Source: Bryobacterales bacterium (GTDB lineage Bacteria > Acidobacteriota > Terriglobia > Bryobacterales > Bryobacteraceae). Taken from it: 47,658 bases of DNA. This document shows, piece by piece, positions 1-7,765 of this stretch. Made by a program: the position numbers and the translations under genes. The notes under the pieces are model-generated. The model made no database searches, was not told the origin of the DNA, and saw nothing but the letters and a program-made list of their open reading frames with translations. Position 1 is the stretch's first letter, and each line of letters opens with the position of its first letter. The stretch spans positions 1 to 47,658 of the forward strand of contig DAIDHC010000015.1 of NCBI GenBank assembly GCA_027452065.1. Direction: 5' to 3'.

Positions 1-214
1 CAAGGGGTACCGGCCGCAGTTCTACTTCCGGACGACGGACGTGACGGGCGTGGCGCAGTTGCCGGAAGGGATGGAGATGGTGATGCCGGGGGACAACGTG
101 ACGCTGGAAGTGGAGCTGATCACGCCGGTGGCCATGGACAAGGGGCTGCGCTTCGCAATTCGCGAGGGCGGCAGGACGGTGGGCGCCGGGACGGTGAGTG
201 AGATTTACGCCTGA
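1..214 (+). CDS. tuf: Elongation factor Tu, C-terminal fragment (cut by window start)
   Basis: The window opens inside the gene. Seventy C-terminal residues remain, from [16 protein letters not shown] to [14 protein letters not shown] and a TGA stop at 212-214. This is the EF-Tu domain III barrel, which contacts aminoacyl-tRNA and EF-Ts. EF-Tu is the GTPase that delivers aminoacyl-tRNA to the ribosome. The position just before rpmG, tRNA-Trp, secE and nusG is the classic one for a bacterial tuf copy. The fragment is G-rich on its coding strand (28 G and 9 C in bases 61-120), opposite to nearly everything downstream. The identification is secure; only the 5' part is missing. Confidence 0.97.
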   Translation, partial: KGYRPQFYFRTTDVTGVAQLPEGMEMVMPGDNVTLEVELITPVAMDKGLRFAIREGGRTVGAGTVSEIYA

Positions 215-244
215 GCCCGCGCCGGAGCCGAAAAGGAGTTATTT

Positions 245-397
245 ATGCCTCGAGAAATCATCACGCTGCAGTGCGGTGAGTGCAAGCGCAAGAACTACAG
301 CGGAACAAAGAACAAGAAGACCACTACCGAACGCATCGAGCTGAAAAAGTTCTGCCCGTTCTGCCGCAAGCACCAGCCCCATAAGGAAATCAAGTAG
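245..397 (+). CDS. rpmG: Ribosomal protein bL33
   Basis: A 50-residue protein beginning [18 protein letters not shown]. Two CxxC pairs (C10/C13 and C37/C40) form the zinc ribbon of the cysteine-containing type of bL33, a protein of the large ribosomal subunit near the E site. AAAAGGAG at 231-238 lies six bases before the ATG and supports this start. The gene sits 30 bp after tuf and about 28 bp before tRNA-Trp, the usual tuf-rpmG-trnW-secE order. Length and motifs are typical of the family. Confidence 0.97.
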   Translation: MPREIITLQCGECKRKNYSGTKNKKTTTERIELKKFCPFCRKHQPHKEIK

Positions 398-425
398 AAT
401 TGAATCTGAGCCTCAGAATGAGTCC

Positions 426-500
426 AGGGGCGTAGGTTTAACGGCAGACCAGCGGTCTCCAAAACCGCGAGTGGGGGTTCGAATCCCTCCGCCCCTGCCA
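426..500 (+). tRNA. tRNA-Trp (anticodon CCA)
   Basis: A complete cloverleaf can be drawn by eye. Acceptor arms AGGGGCG (426-432) and CGCCCCT (490-496) pair fully, the anticodon stem GCGGT/ACCGC flanks loop CTCCAAA with anticodon CCA at 459-461, and the T-arm has GGGGGTTCGAATCCCTC. The 3' CCA (498-500) is encoded. The gene lies between rpmG and secE, a common bacterial arrangement, and is probably cotranscribed with them. Confidence 0.98.
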
Positions 501-537
501 GTCACCCGCCGCCCGGAGCGGCAACGAAGAAGGCACT

Positions 538-792
538 ATGGCAATCGCACAAGCTAACGAAGAGCCCAAGAGTCTGGGCGGCCGCGCCCTGGCTTGGCCC
601 GGTCAGGTCCGCGCCTACATCGATGACCTGCGCATGGAAATGCGCAAGGTGTCCTGGCCCTCGACGAAACAGGTTCGCGACACGACACTGGTCGTCATCA
701 TCGCCGTCTTCGCTTTCGCCGCCTACTTCTTCGTAGTGGACTCGGTTGTGAATTCGACTGTCACCCGGCTCTTCGACTCGCTGACGAAATAG
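538..792 (+). CDS. secE: Preprotein translocase subunit SecE
   Basis: An 84-residue protein with a cytoplasmic amphipathic region ([20 protein letters not shown]), whose KVSWP motif is the SecE signature, followed by one membrane span at about residues 50-70. SecE clamps SecY in the translocon. This is the short single-span form found in most bacteria; the E. coli protein has two additional spans. A GAAGG Shine-Dalgarno precedes the ATG. The position directly before nusG and after tRNA-Trp agrees. Confidence 0.97.
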   Translation: MAIAQANEEPKSLGGRALAWPGQVRAYIDDLRMEMRKVSWPSTKQVRDTTLVVIIAVFAFAAYFFVVDSVVNSTVTRLFDSLTK

Positions 793-809
793 ACCGCCCG
801 GACCGGAAC

Positions 810-1535
810 ATGGAAGAAGAAAAGATTATTCCTGATATAGAAACGGGTGCGTCTCCGGCGGAAGACTTCGCCGAAGCTGAGGCCCCGGAGCTCGAGGCTC
901 CCGAGGCGGAGGCTCCCGAGGCGGAGGCACACGCCGAGGCAGCCGCTCCCGATGACGCGATTGCCGCCGAGCCGCTTCCCGCCGAAGCTGCGCCGCTGCC
1001 TCCGTCCAACAAGAAGTGGTTCATCATCCACACCTACTCGGGCTTCGAGCAGAAAGTCGCCGACTCCTTGCGCAGCCGCGCCGAGGCGTTCGGCTTTGAC
1101 GACAAAATCGGCCAGATTCTCATCCCCACCGAGGAAGTGATCGAACTTCGCGGCGGAAAAAAGGTCACAAGCAAGCGCCTGCTTTATCCCGGCTACGTGC
1201 TCGTCGAAATGGAGATGAGCGATCAGCTTTGGCATGAGGTAAAGGACACACCGCGCGTCACCGGTTTCGTGGGGGGCGGCAACAACCCGGTACCGCTGAC
1301 GGCCGACGAGGTGAACCAGATTCTTTATCGCCAGGCCACCTCGGCCGAACGCCCGCGTCCCAAACTCAGTTTCGAGAAGAACGAAACCGTCCGCATCATC
1401 GACGGCCCATTCGCCACCTTCTCCGGCAAAGTCGACGAGGTCAATCCGGAGCGCAACACTCTGCGCGTGCTGGTCACCATCTTCGGCCGCGCCACCCCGG
1501 TCGAACTCGATTTCCTTCAGGTAGAGAAGATTTAG
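810..1535 (+). CDS. nusG: Transcription termination/antitermination factor NusG with long acidic N-terminal extension
   Basis: A 241-residue protein. Residues from about 67 to 180 form the NGN domain ([16 protein letters not shown], then [10 protein letters not shown]), which binds the RNA polymerase clamp. The C-terminal 55 residues hold the KOW domain ([15 protein letters not shown]). NusG couples RNA polymerase to Rho or the ribosome. Unlike the roughly 180-residue standard form, this protein starts with about 65 residues rich in Ala, Glu and Pro that contain repeats of EAPEAEAP type. The ATG at 810 is 17 bp after secE. Other ATG starts nearer the NGN domain are not evident, so the extension appears to be genuinely encoded. 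Confidence 0.96.
   Translation: MEEEKIIPDIETGASPAEDFAEAEAPELEAPEAEAPEAEAHAEAAAPDDAIAAEPLPAEAAPLPPSNKKWFIIHTYSGFEQKVADSLRSRAEAFGFDDKIGQILIPTEEVIELRGGKKVTSKRLLYPGYVLVEMEMSDQLWHEVKDTPRVTGFVGGGNNPVPLTADEVNQILYRQATSAERPRPKLSFEKNETVRIIDGPFATFSGKVDEVNPERNTLRVLVTIFGRATPVELDFLQVEKI
894..932 (+). repeat. 15-bp tandem repeat within the nusG extension
   Basis: GAGGCTCCC (894-902) is followed by GAGGCGGAGGCTCCC (903-917) and the variant GAGGCGGAGGCACAC (918-932). The repeat encodes the EAPEA-type acidic tract. Replication slippage could change the tract length without breaking the frame. Confidence 0.8.
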
Positions 1536-1544
1536 GATCCCGCA

Positions 1545-1973
1545 ATGGCAAAGAAAGTAACCGCGCAAGTAAAGTTGCAGATTCCCGCCGGCAAAGCAAC
1601 GCCGGCTCCCCCGGTCGGCACCGCCCTCGGTCCCCAGGGCGTGAACATTATGGAGTTCTGCAAGGCGTTCAACGCTAAGACCTCCGCCAAGGACCAGGAA
1701 GGACTGATCATCCCGGTGGTGATCACGATTTACTCCGACCGCTCCTTTACCTTCATCACCAAAACGCCGCCTGTGCCTGTGCTGATCAAGCGGGCCTGCG
1801 GGCTGGCCAAAGGCTCGGCTGAGCCCAACAAGACCAAAGTCGGCAAGATCACCGAGAAGCAGGTCGAGGAAATCGCCAAGCTGAAAATGCCCGACCTGAA
1901 CTGTTTCGACATAGCCGGCGCCGTGAACTCGGTCAAAGGCACGGCCCGCAGCATGGGCGTCGACGTCATCTAA
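1545..1973 (+). CDS. rplK: Ribosomal protein uL11
   Basis: A 142-residue protein of standard length for uL11, beginning [20 protein letters not shown], with the family motifs [25 protein letters not shown] and, near the C-terminus, [10 protein letters not shown]. uL11 binds 23S rRNA in the GTPase-associated centre and contacts elongation factors. It begins 9 bp after nusG with AGGAT upstream. In most bacteria rplA follows directly. Here the TAA at 1971-1973 is followed ten bases later by the end of a convergent gene, so the usual rplKA pair is broken. Confidence 0.97.
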   Translation: MAKKVTAQVKLQIPAGKATPAPPVGTALGPQGVNIMEFCKAFNAKTSAKDQEGLIIPVVITIYSDRSFTFITKTPPVPVLIKRACGLAKGSAEPNKTKVGKITEKQVEEIAKLKMPDLNCFDIAGAVNSVKGTARSMGVDVI

Positions 1974-1983
1974 CCGGCATTCG

Positions 1984-3042
1984 CTACCGCGTCAGCCAGG
2001 CGGCCAACACTCCGGCCGCCACCGCTAACGCCGCGGCTAGTTTCCACATCGTCAAATTCATGGGCGAGGTCTCCGGTCCGGCCGCAGGCGCCGTGGGGAT
2101 GTCGACCCCGAATCCGTCAGTCGGTTCCACTTCCTCGACTTTTCCTTCCGGCGCAGGCTCCATCTGCGGCTCCGTGCCGGTCGATTCATAGCTGGCGATG
2201 CGGTTCTCGATCTGTTCCCGCCACTTATCCGACTCGCTCAACAGCCGGCGCACCGCCGTTGCCGGCAGCCCCTCGAAAATCTCCTCCAGCGTTTGCGGCC
2301 GCAGGGGTTGCGTTACATCGAAGCCCAGAGCGTCGGCTGCGCGGCAGGCCCGCGAGATGAGCGCGAGCAGATCCAGTTCCAGCCCCTCCACCCGGTCGTG
2401 ATGGCGCCCCGCGATGAGGGGAAACGGGTCAGGGAGTTTCCACCGTTCCACCAACATCCTGCCCGCCTCGGCGTGATCCACGCCAAACCGCTCCCGCTCG
2501 TAGTCCAACATGTCGAGCGAGCGCTCGGCCGCAAACCGGATCGTCTCCTCGTATTCGAACGGGTAGGCGACGAGCAACCCGAGCCTCCCCACGTCGTGCA
2601 GAATGCCGGCCGTGTAGGCCTGCTCCTCGAACTGCCCGCAGGCGCGCGCCATCGCATCGGCGATTAACGCGCAGGCGATGGTGTGCCGCCAGCAGCGGCG
2701 TAGATGCCGCGCCTTCAAGGCGGTTTGCAGATACGCCGCCATGGCCAACGACAGCGCCAGCTTCCGCGTCCGGTCGAAGCCGAGCATGATCAGGGCGTGC
2801 TTCAGGCTCGTCACCGGCTGCGCCCCGCCGAACTCCACCGAGTTGGCATACTGCAGAATCCGGCTGCTGAAGATCGGATCGGTGGCGATCCATTCAGCCA
2901 CCTCGCCCAGGCTCACCCCTTCCCGGGACAGCATTCCCAATAACTTGGCGGCGACTGGGGGGAAGGCTGGAACCCGTGCCAGCCGGTCCGGCAGTCTGGA
3001 CGTTGTTTCGTTCTGCGGCACCAGTTCTCCTGCTTGGTTCAT
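1984..3042 (-). CDS. HDOD domain protein with C-terminal membrane anchor
   Basis: A 352-residue protein. Residues about 20-220 match the HDOD fold, a degenerate HD-hydrolase relative used in signalling: ATDPIFSSRILQYANSVEF, then TSLKHALIMLGFDRTRKLALSLA, then GILHDVGRLGLL. A Pro/Glu-rich linker follows, and the last 22 residues (LAAALAVAAGVLAAWLTR) form a hydrophobic tail anchor. HDOD proteins usually act as output or scaffold modules in cyclic-di-GMP or stress signalling; the partner here is unknown. A GGGGAG Shine-Dalgarno precedes the ATG at 3042. The gene lies 33 bp downstream of the PAP2 gene on the same strand and is probably cotranscribed with it. Confidence 0.88.
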   Translation of the reverse strand: MNQAGELVPQNETTSRLPDRLARVPAFPPVAAKLLGMLSREGVSLGEVAEWIATDPIFSSRILQYANSVEFGGAQPVTSLKHALIMLGFDRTRKLALSLAMAAYLQTALKARHLRRCWRHTIACALIADAMARACGQFEEQAYTAGILHDVGRLGLLVAYPFEYEETIRFAAERSLDMLDYERERFGVDHAEAGRMLVERWKLPDPFPLIAGRHHDRVEGLELDLLALISRACRAADALGFDVTQPLRPQTLEEIFEGLPATAVRRLLSESDKWREQIENRIASYESTGTEPQMEPAPEGKVEEVEPTDGFGVDIPTAPAAGPETSPMNLTMWKLAAALAVAAGVLAAWLTR

Positions 3043-3075
3043 CGGACTCCCCGCCTGAGAGCTTTAGCCCCCGAT

Positions 3076-3852
3076 TTACCGCAAAACTGCGAATCGGCTC
3101 ACTGAATACCCCAGCACCGCCCCCATGAAAACATCCGAGGGAAAATGCGACAGCAGGGCCACCCGCGAAAATCCGATCAGCGCGGCTGTCCCGTAGGCGG
3201 TGTACCGGATCCACGGGTGCTCGGGGTAGCGCCGCGCCAGCACCGTGGCAATCGCAAACGCCGCGATCGTATGACCCGACGGGAAACTCCCCGACCCCCG
3301 CCACCAGGACTTGCTGTTGTCCTTGAACCACGTCGCCGAGTAGTTTCCATTCACCGGCACGACCTCCGGCCTCAGGCGCCGGTCGATGCCCTTCATCACC
3401 GACGTCAGAATCTCAACGTCCAGGAGCGACTCGCCCATGAACAGCGCCGTCTTCGCCGCCCGCGGGTTCCGCGCCGCCAGACCTCCCACCAGGAACGCCG
3501 CCGGAAACAGAGCCAACCCCATCTGCGTGCCGGCTCCGCTCATTGTGTGATCGACCCAGTGAAAGTTCGACGTCTTTTTGAAATACGGCGTGTCCACCGG
3601 ATCGAGCGCCACCAGCGCTGCGGTCGCCGCCGTGACCGCCAGCACCGGCTTCCAGTGCCGCCCATGAATGACGCTCGCCGGAAACAACCAGATCATTTTC
3701 TGGTCGCTCGCGATGTTCGATGCCAAACTCTGCCAGGTGACATCGCGCGCCGCCGTGGCCGCCGGCGTCTCCGGGGCGAAGGCGCTGCTCTGTCCCCACG
3801 CCCCGGCGGCCACGGCCGCCGCCGCCAATGCCAGCCGCATTGGAATCCCCAT
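3076..3852 (-). CDS. Exported PAP2-family phosphatase
   Basis: A 258-residue protein from the chosen start (MGIPMRLALAAAAVAAGAWG), with a signal peptide and then the three PAP2 motifs: K154..R161P162 in KGIDRRLRPE, P191SGH194 in GSFPSGH, and S229R..H236..D240 in SRVALLSHFPSD. These form the vanadate-type active site of lipid phosphate phosphatases such as undecaprenyl-pyrophosphate or phosphatidic-acid phosphatases. Hydrophobic stretches flank the motifs. The ATG at 3852 has GGGAG five bases upstream. A longer open frame to 4017 is rejected because it would overlap the divergent gene at 3951 and places the signal peptide internally. The exact lipid substrate cannot be told. Confidence 0.88.
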   Translation of the reverse strand: MGIPMRLALAAAAVAAGAWGQSSAFAPETPAATAARDVTWQSLASNIASDQKMIWLFPASVIHGRHWKPVLAVTAATAALVALDPVDTPYFKKTSNFHWVDHTMSGAGTQMGLALFPAAFLVGGLAARNPRAAKTALFMGESLLDVEILTSVMKGIDRRLRPEVVPVNGNYSATWFKDNSKSWWRGSGSFPSGHTIAAFAIATVLARRYPEHPWIRYTAYGTAALIGFSRVALLSHFPSDVFMGAVLGYSVSRFAVLR

Positions 3853-3938
3853 CACCGCTCCCAGTTTCCACCAGATGTCAAACCCGTCGCCATGGCGTTT
3901 GGAGTCCCCGCAACTCTCGCACCGGCCCTCCGCCGGGC

Positions 3939-3944
3939 TAGACT
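3939..3944 (+). promoter_or_regulatory. Candidate -10 element (TAGACT) of a leaderless gene
   Basis: TAGACT ends six bases before the ATG at 3951, and there is no Shine-Dalgarno sequence. Transcription would start at or next to the start codon. No clear -35 is seen. The same arrangement recurs elsewhere in the window. Confidence 0.35.
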
Positions 3945-3950
3945 GTGAAG

Positions 3951-5030
3951 ATGAATCCGCGGTCCCCCGCTCTCCTCGCGTCGCTCTGTCTCGGACTTCT
4001 GGTTGTTCCCGCCTCATTCGCCCAGAGCCCCGCCGACTGGAACTTCGCCGTCTCTGGCGATTCCCGCAACTGCGGCGACATCGTCATGCCCGCCATCGCC
4101 GCCGGCGCGCTCTCCCATCAGGCCGCGTTTTACTGGCACCTCGGCGACTTCCGGGCCATCTACGACTTCGATCAGGACTACCGGCAGACCCACCCCCGCG
4201 CCACCATCATCGCCTATCTCACCTCAGCCTGGCCCGACTTCATCCAGCACCAGCTCGATCCCTTCGGGGCGACTCCCGTCTACCTCGGGATCGGCAACCA
4301 CGAGCTCATCCCTCCCAAGACCCGCGCCGATTATGTCGCTCAGTTTGCCGACTGGCTCAACGCCCCACCTATCCGTGCCCAGCGCCTCGCCGACAACCCC
4401 CAGGACCACGCCGTCCGCGCCTGGTATCACTGGGTGGTCGACGGCATCGATTTCATCAACTTCGACAACGGTTCCCCGGACCAGTTCGACGCCCAGCAGT
4501 TGGCCTGGGCCGAAGCCCTGATTGCCCGCGACGCCTCCAACCCCTCCATCCGCGCCGTCGTCGCCGGCATGCACCAGGCACTGCCCGGTAGCCTCGCCAC
4601 CCACCACAGCATGGCCGACGCCCCAGCCGCACGCCAGAGCGGCGCCGAGATCTACCAGCGTCTTCTCGCCCTCAACCGCCAGTCCCATAAACCGGTCTAC
4701 ATTCTTGCCAGCCACTCCCATTTCTTTATGGACGGAATCTTCAATACCGAAGACAACCAGGCCCACGATGCCGTGTTGCCCGGCTGGATCATCGGCACGG
4801 CCGGCGCCGTCCGCTACGCCCTCCCTCCGGACGCATCGCGGGCCCGCGCCGCCGAGACCAACGTTTACGGCTACCTCCTGGCGCACGTCTCCCACTCCGA
4901 TCCCGCCAACCCGATCGAGTTCGAGTTTCACCGGCTGGCTGAATCCGATATCCCCGCGGCCGTCGCCGGCGAGTTCACCCCGGCTGCTGTCCACACTTGC
5001 TTCGCCGACAACTCGGAAGCCTCCCGCTAG
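3951..5030 (+). CDS. Secreted metallophosphoesterase
   Basis: A 359-residue protein with a Sec signal peptide (residues 1-25, ending in SFAQS). Calcineurin-like phosphoesterase motifs follow in order: VSGDSRN (first metal-binding block, DxR rather than the usual DxH), WHLGDF, LGIGNHEL (GNHE), GMHQALPG and ASHSHFFMDG (the GHxH-type block). The family hydrolyses phosphomonoesters or diesters with a dinuclear metal centre. The substrate is unknown. A GTG at 3945 is an alternative start two codons earlier; I prefer the ATG because TAGACT lies six bases before it. The gene is monocistronic, with tRNA-Glu about 70 bp downstream. Confidence 0.85.
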   Translation: MNPRSPALLASLCLGLLVVPASFAQSPADWNFAVSGDSRNCGDIVMPAIAAGALSHQAAFYWHLGDFRAIYDFDQDYRQTHPRATIIAYLTSAWPDFIQHQLDPFGATPVYLGIGNHELIPPKTRADYVAQFADWLNAPPIRAQRLADNPQDHAVRAWYHWVVDGIDFINFDNGSPDQFDAQQLAWAEALIARDASNPSIRAVVAGMHQALPGSLATHHSMADAPAARQSGAEIYQRLLALNRQSHKPVYILASHSHFFMDGIFNTEDNQAHDAVLPGWIIGTAGAVRYALPPDASRARAAETNVYGYLLAHVSHSDPANPIEFEFHRLAESDIPAAVAGEFTPAAVHTCFADNSEASR

Positions 5031-5046
5031 CACCCGCCGTCGGCGA

Positions 5047-5076
5047 TTGACGCCGGCCCCATCCCCCGGTTAGAGT
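5047..5076 (+). promoter_or_regulatory. Candidate promoter of tRNA-Glu
   Basis: TTGACG (5047-5052), an 18-bp spacer and TAGAGT (5071-5076) make a plausible sigma-70 type promoter, with the start expected about 20 bases before the mature tRNA at 5103. A second hexamer, TAGAAT at 5076-5081, overlaps and could serve instead. Confidence 0.4.
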
Positions 5077-5102
5077 AGAATTATCAGCGTTTTCCGCCCT
5101 GC

Positions 5103-5180
5103 GTCCCCATCGTCTAGCCCGGCCTAGGACACCGCCCTTTCACGGCGATAACGGGGGTTCGAATCCCCCTGGGGACGCCA
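5103..5180 (+). tRNA. tRNA-Glu (anticodon TTC)
   Basis: Acceptor arms GTCCCCA (5103-5109) and TGGGGAC (5170-5176) pair fully, the D-arm is present, the anticodon loop CTTTCAC carries TTC at 5139-5141, the T-arm is GGGGG/CCCCC around TTCGAAT, and CCA is encoded at 5178-5180. The anticodon stem is CCGCC against GGCGA, so its outermost pair is C·A instead of C-G. The remainder closely matches known bacterial tRNA-Glu. Confidence 0.97.
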
Positions 5181-5255
5181 ACAAGCTCAATTTCTCAGTG
5201 CCCGCCCGTGATTGCCGGCTTCCGCTTCCTCGGCCCCCTTGGCTGCAATGCGATC

Positions 5256-6476
5256 ATGGAAGAGATGTCACATGAGCTTCCGCGGCTCCGCCCGGGCCTC
5301 GATTTCTTCCCCTCCCAGGACCCCGAACGCCCCGGTCTCCTCATCCGCGACACATATAGATTCAGCGACGCCATCCTCCTCGTTCCGCCTCCGCTTGTCG
5401 CCAGCCTCGATTGTTTCGACGGCGAAAAGACCGAACTCGATCTCCGCGCCAGCCTCGTCGAGGCAACCGGCGACATCCAGGTCGGCGAACTGGAAAAACA
5501 AATGGTCGAAATGCTTAGCGCCGCCGGCTTCCTGGACGATGAGAACTTCGACGCGATGCGCCAGGAACGCCTCCGCGAGTTCGCATCCGCCTCGGTACGC
5601 CCGCCCAGCCACGCCGGCGCCGCGTATCCCGATGTCCCCGACGAAGCCCGTGCCGAGCTTGCCGAATACCTTGAAGGGAGTGCGCCCCGCGATGAGTCCC
5701 CCCTGCTCGGCATCGCCGCCCCGCACGTCAGTCCTTTTGGCGGCTGGCGGACCTACCGCGAAGCCTACGGTGGACTCCCTGAACACTACCGCGGCCGAAC
5801 GTTCGTCATCCTCGGAACGTCCCACTACGGCGAGCCGGACCGCTTCGGCCTGACGCGCAAAAATTTCGTCACCCCCCTCGGCCAGGCCGTCACTGACACC
5901 GCCCTCGCCGAAGAACTCGCTTCCCGCGCGCCCGATGCCGTTCGGATGGAAGATTACTGCCACGCCATCGAACACTCCATCGAGTTTCAGGTTCTCTTTC
6001 TCCAGCACATCTTCGGCCCCGACATCCGCATCCTACCGATCCTGTGCGGCGCCTTCGGCCGCAGCCTCTATCAGGGCGGCATGCCCGAAGACACCGAAGC
6101 CGTGAAGCGATTCCTCGAATCGCTCGGTGAAATCGGCAGCCGCGATGCGAGCCGGCTCTTTTGGGTCCTCGGCATCGACATGGCCCACATGGGACGCCGC
6201 TACGGTGACCCTGTCGCAGCCATTGCCGGTCAGGACGGAATGACCGAAGTGGAGCGCCGCGACCGGCGGCGCATCTCCAGCGTTGTCCAGGGCAATGCCA
6301 ACGAATTCTGGGAACAGGTGCGCGAGAACCAGGACGACCTGAAATGGTGTGGCTCCTCGCCTCTTTATACATTCCTCAAGGCTGTCCCCGGCGCACGCGG
6401 TTCGCTCCGGCACTACGAGCAGTGGAACATCGACCGCCAGAGCGTGGTCAGCTTCGCCGCGCTGTCTTTTTCCTGA
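5256..6476 (+). CDS. MEMO/AmmeMemoRadiSam-B-like protein with extra N-terminal domain
   Basis: A 406-residue protein. From about residue 115 it matches the MEMO family, which has a dioxygenase-like fold: IAAPHVSPFGGW, FVILGTSHYG, CHAIEHSIEFQ, RILPILCGAFG and near the end WCGSSPLYTF, with conserved His and Cys residues in place. Bacterial MEMO homologues are called AmmeMemoRadiSam system protein B; their reaction is not settled. Residues about 15-110 (LLVPPPLVASLDCFDGEKT through LEKQMVEMLSAAGFLDDE) look like a small helical/winged PqqD-type module, which is an inference. No AMMECR1 or radical-SAM partner lies nearby. Start chosen at ATG 5256; a GTG at 5208 would add 16 residues and has weak support. 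Confidence 0.82.
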   Translation: MEEMSHELPRLRPGLDFFPSQDPERPGLLIRDTYRFSDAILLVPPPLVASLDCFDGEKTELDLRASLVEATGDIQVGELEKQMVEMLSAAGFLDDENFDAMRQERLREFASASVRPPSHAGAAYPDVPDEARAELAEYLEGSAPRDESPLLGIAAPHVSPFGGWRTYREAYGGLPEHYRGRTFVILGTSHYGEPDRFGLTRKNFVTPLGQAVTDTALAEELASRAPDAVRMEDYCHAIEHSIEFQVLFLQHIFGPDIRILPILCGAFGRSLYQGGMPEDTEAVKRFLESLGEIGSRDASRLFWVLGIDMAHMGRRYGDPVAAIAGQDGMTEVERRDRRRISSVVQGNANEFWEQVRENQDDLKWCGSSPLYTFLKAVPGARGSLRHYEQWNIDRQSVVSFAALSFS

Positions 6477-6485
6477 GCCCCGCAG

Positions 6486-7070
6486 TCACTGGTGGAGCTT
6501 GCGCCCCTGCTCCAGCATCGCTACGAACTCTTCGATCTTCCGCGTTCGCGTCGAGGCCAGCCGCGCCGTCTGGATCCGGAACAGAATCGCATATCGGTTC
6601 CGCGAGTCCAGCTTTTCGTAGAATTCCCGCGCTTTCGGATTCCGTGCCAGCGCCGCTTTCAGCTCCTCCGGCACCTCGGTCTTCCGCTGCCCGGCATAGG
6701 CCGCCTCCCATCGCCCGTCGGCGCGCGCCCGCTCCATCTCGGCCCGCCCCGCGGCCTTCATCCGCCCCGCGGCCTCCAACCGCTCGGCGTGCTCCCGGTT
6801 CAACTGCGACCACAGGCTCCTCCGCGCCCGCGGCACGAATCGCTGCAGCCATGTCTCACCGGTTTCGGCTTTTCTTTGCCCATCGATCCAGCCGTAACAA
6901 AGCGCCTCATCGAGTGCCTCCGGGTGGCTCACCGACCGCTTCGTCGATCCCTTCCGCGCCATCCGCAGCCAAATCCCTGCGCTCCGCGCGTGCTCGGCTT
7001 CCAGCCACGCCGCCCACGCCTCCCGGTCCGGCAGGTTCAGAATCCCACTCCCGTCCTTGGCCGCCTTCAT
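6486..7070 (-). CDS. YdeI/OmdA-like protein
   Basis: A 194-residue protein from ATG 7070. It has the family signature ALCYGWIDGQRK, the preceding AWLEAEHARSAGIWLRMARKG, and the C-terminal helical region VPEELKAALARNPKAREFYEKL seen in YdeI/OmpD-associated proteins. The biochemical role of the family is unknown; Bacillus YdeI is linked to envelope stress and antimicrobial peptide resistance. The ATG overlaps the stop of the preceding regulator gene (ATGA), which supports this start over a longer frame to 7127 and shows translational coupling. It is the last gene of the operon from 9719. Confidence 0.85.
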   Translation of the reverse strand: MKAAKDGSGILNLPDREAWAAWLEAEHARSAGIWLRMARKGSTKRSVSHPEALDEALCYGWIDGQRKAETGETWLQRFVPRARRSLWSQLNREHAERLEAAGRMKAAGRAEMERARADGRWEAAYAGQRKTEVPEELKAALARNPKAREFYEKLDSRNRYAILFRIQTARLASTRTRKIEEFVAMLEQGRKLHQ

Positions 7071-7765
7071 AGGCTCATCAGTTCCCTGAATCTTTGCGAC
7101 TGCCTCCGCGACATCTCCACCTCGCACCCATTGTCCAGCTTCACCAAGAGCCCTCCCGACGGCCAGGGATCAATCGCTGCGACCCGCCGCAGGTTCAAAA
7201 TGTGCTTCCGGCTCGCCCGGAAAAACTCTGCTGGGTTCAGCCGCTCCTCCAGGTAATTCAACGACCGCGCCACCAGCGGCCGGTTCGCGCCGAAATACAG
7301 GCGCGTGTAGTTGCCTTCCGACTCGAGCAGCGTGATTTCGCCCAGCCGCACAAACCAGCACCGCTCCCCGTCTTTGACGAAGATTCTGTCCCGCGGCCCC
7401 GCCGCCCGCACGGTGCCCCCGCGCCGCCGCGCTCGTTCGAGTGCCGCCGCCAGCCTCGGCGCCGTCACCGGCTTTAGCAGATAGTCCACCGCGCTTACCT
7501 CGAACGCGCGCAGCGCATACTCGTCGTAGGCCGTCGTGAAGATAACCAGTGGTACGCCGTCGAGCGACTCGAGAAATTCGAACCCGTTCCGCCCGGGCAT
7601 CTGAATGTCCAGAAACAGCAGTTCCGGCCGCAGCCGCGCCGTCATCTCCGCCGCCTCGGCCGCATCCCGCGCCCCGCCCGCAATCTCTACTTCCGGATGC
7701 GCCGCCAGAAGCCGTCTCAGCTCCGCGCGCGCCAGCCGCTCGTCGTCGACGATCAGCGCCGTCAC
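7067..7765 (-). CDS. LytTR-family response regulator
   Basis: A 232-residue protein. The receiver domain (1-120) has acidic residues D8/D9, phosphoacceptor D53 in LLFLDIQMPG, T77/T78 and K98 in VDYLLKPV. The C-terminal LytTR DNA-binding domain spans about 130-230 (FVRLGEITLLESEGNYTRLYF, then FFRASRKHILNL). The protein should be phosphorylated by the adjacent LytS-type kinase and bind direct repeats in target promoters. It overlaps the kinase gene by four bases (ATGA) and the YdeI-like gene by four, so the three are translated together. Confidence 0.93.
   Translation of the reverse strand: MTALIVDDERLARAELRRLLAAHPEVEIAGGARDAAEAAEMTARLRPELLFLDIQMPGRNGFEFLESLDGVPLVIFTTAYDEYALRAFEVSAVDYLLKPVTAPRLAAALERARRRGGTVRAAGPRDRIFVKDGERCWFVRLGEITLLESEGNYTRLYFGANRPLVARSLNYLEERLNPAEFFRASRKHILNLRRVAAIDPWPSGGLLVKLDNGCEVEMSRRQSQRFRELMSL

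Noticed and set aside
723..1568. Long reading frame antisense to secE and nusG
   Set aside because: It is fully opposite two certain genes, has no protein-family features, and GC-rich codon usage commonly keeps the opposite strand open.
3853..4017. N-terminal extension of the PAP2 protein
   Set aside because: It would overlap the divergent phosphoesterase gene and place the signal peptide internally. ATG 3852 has a Shine-Dalgarno sequence.
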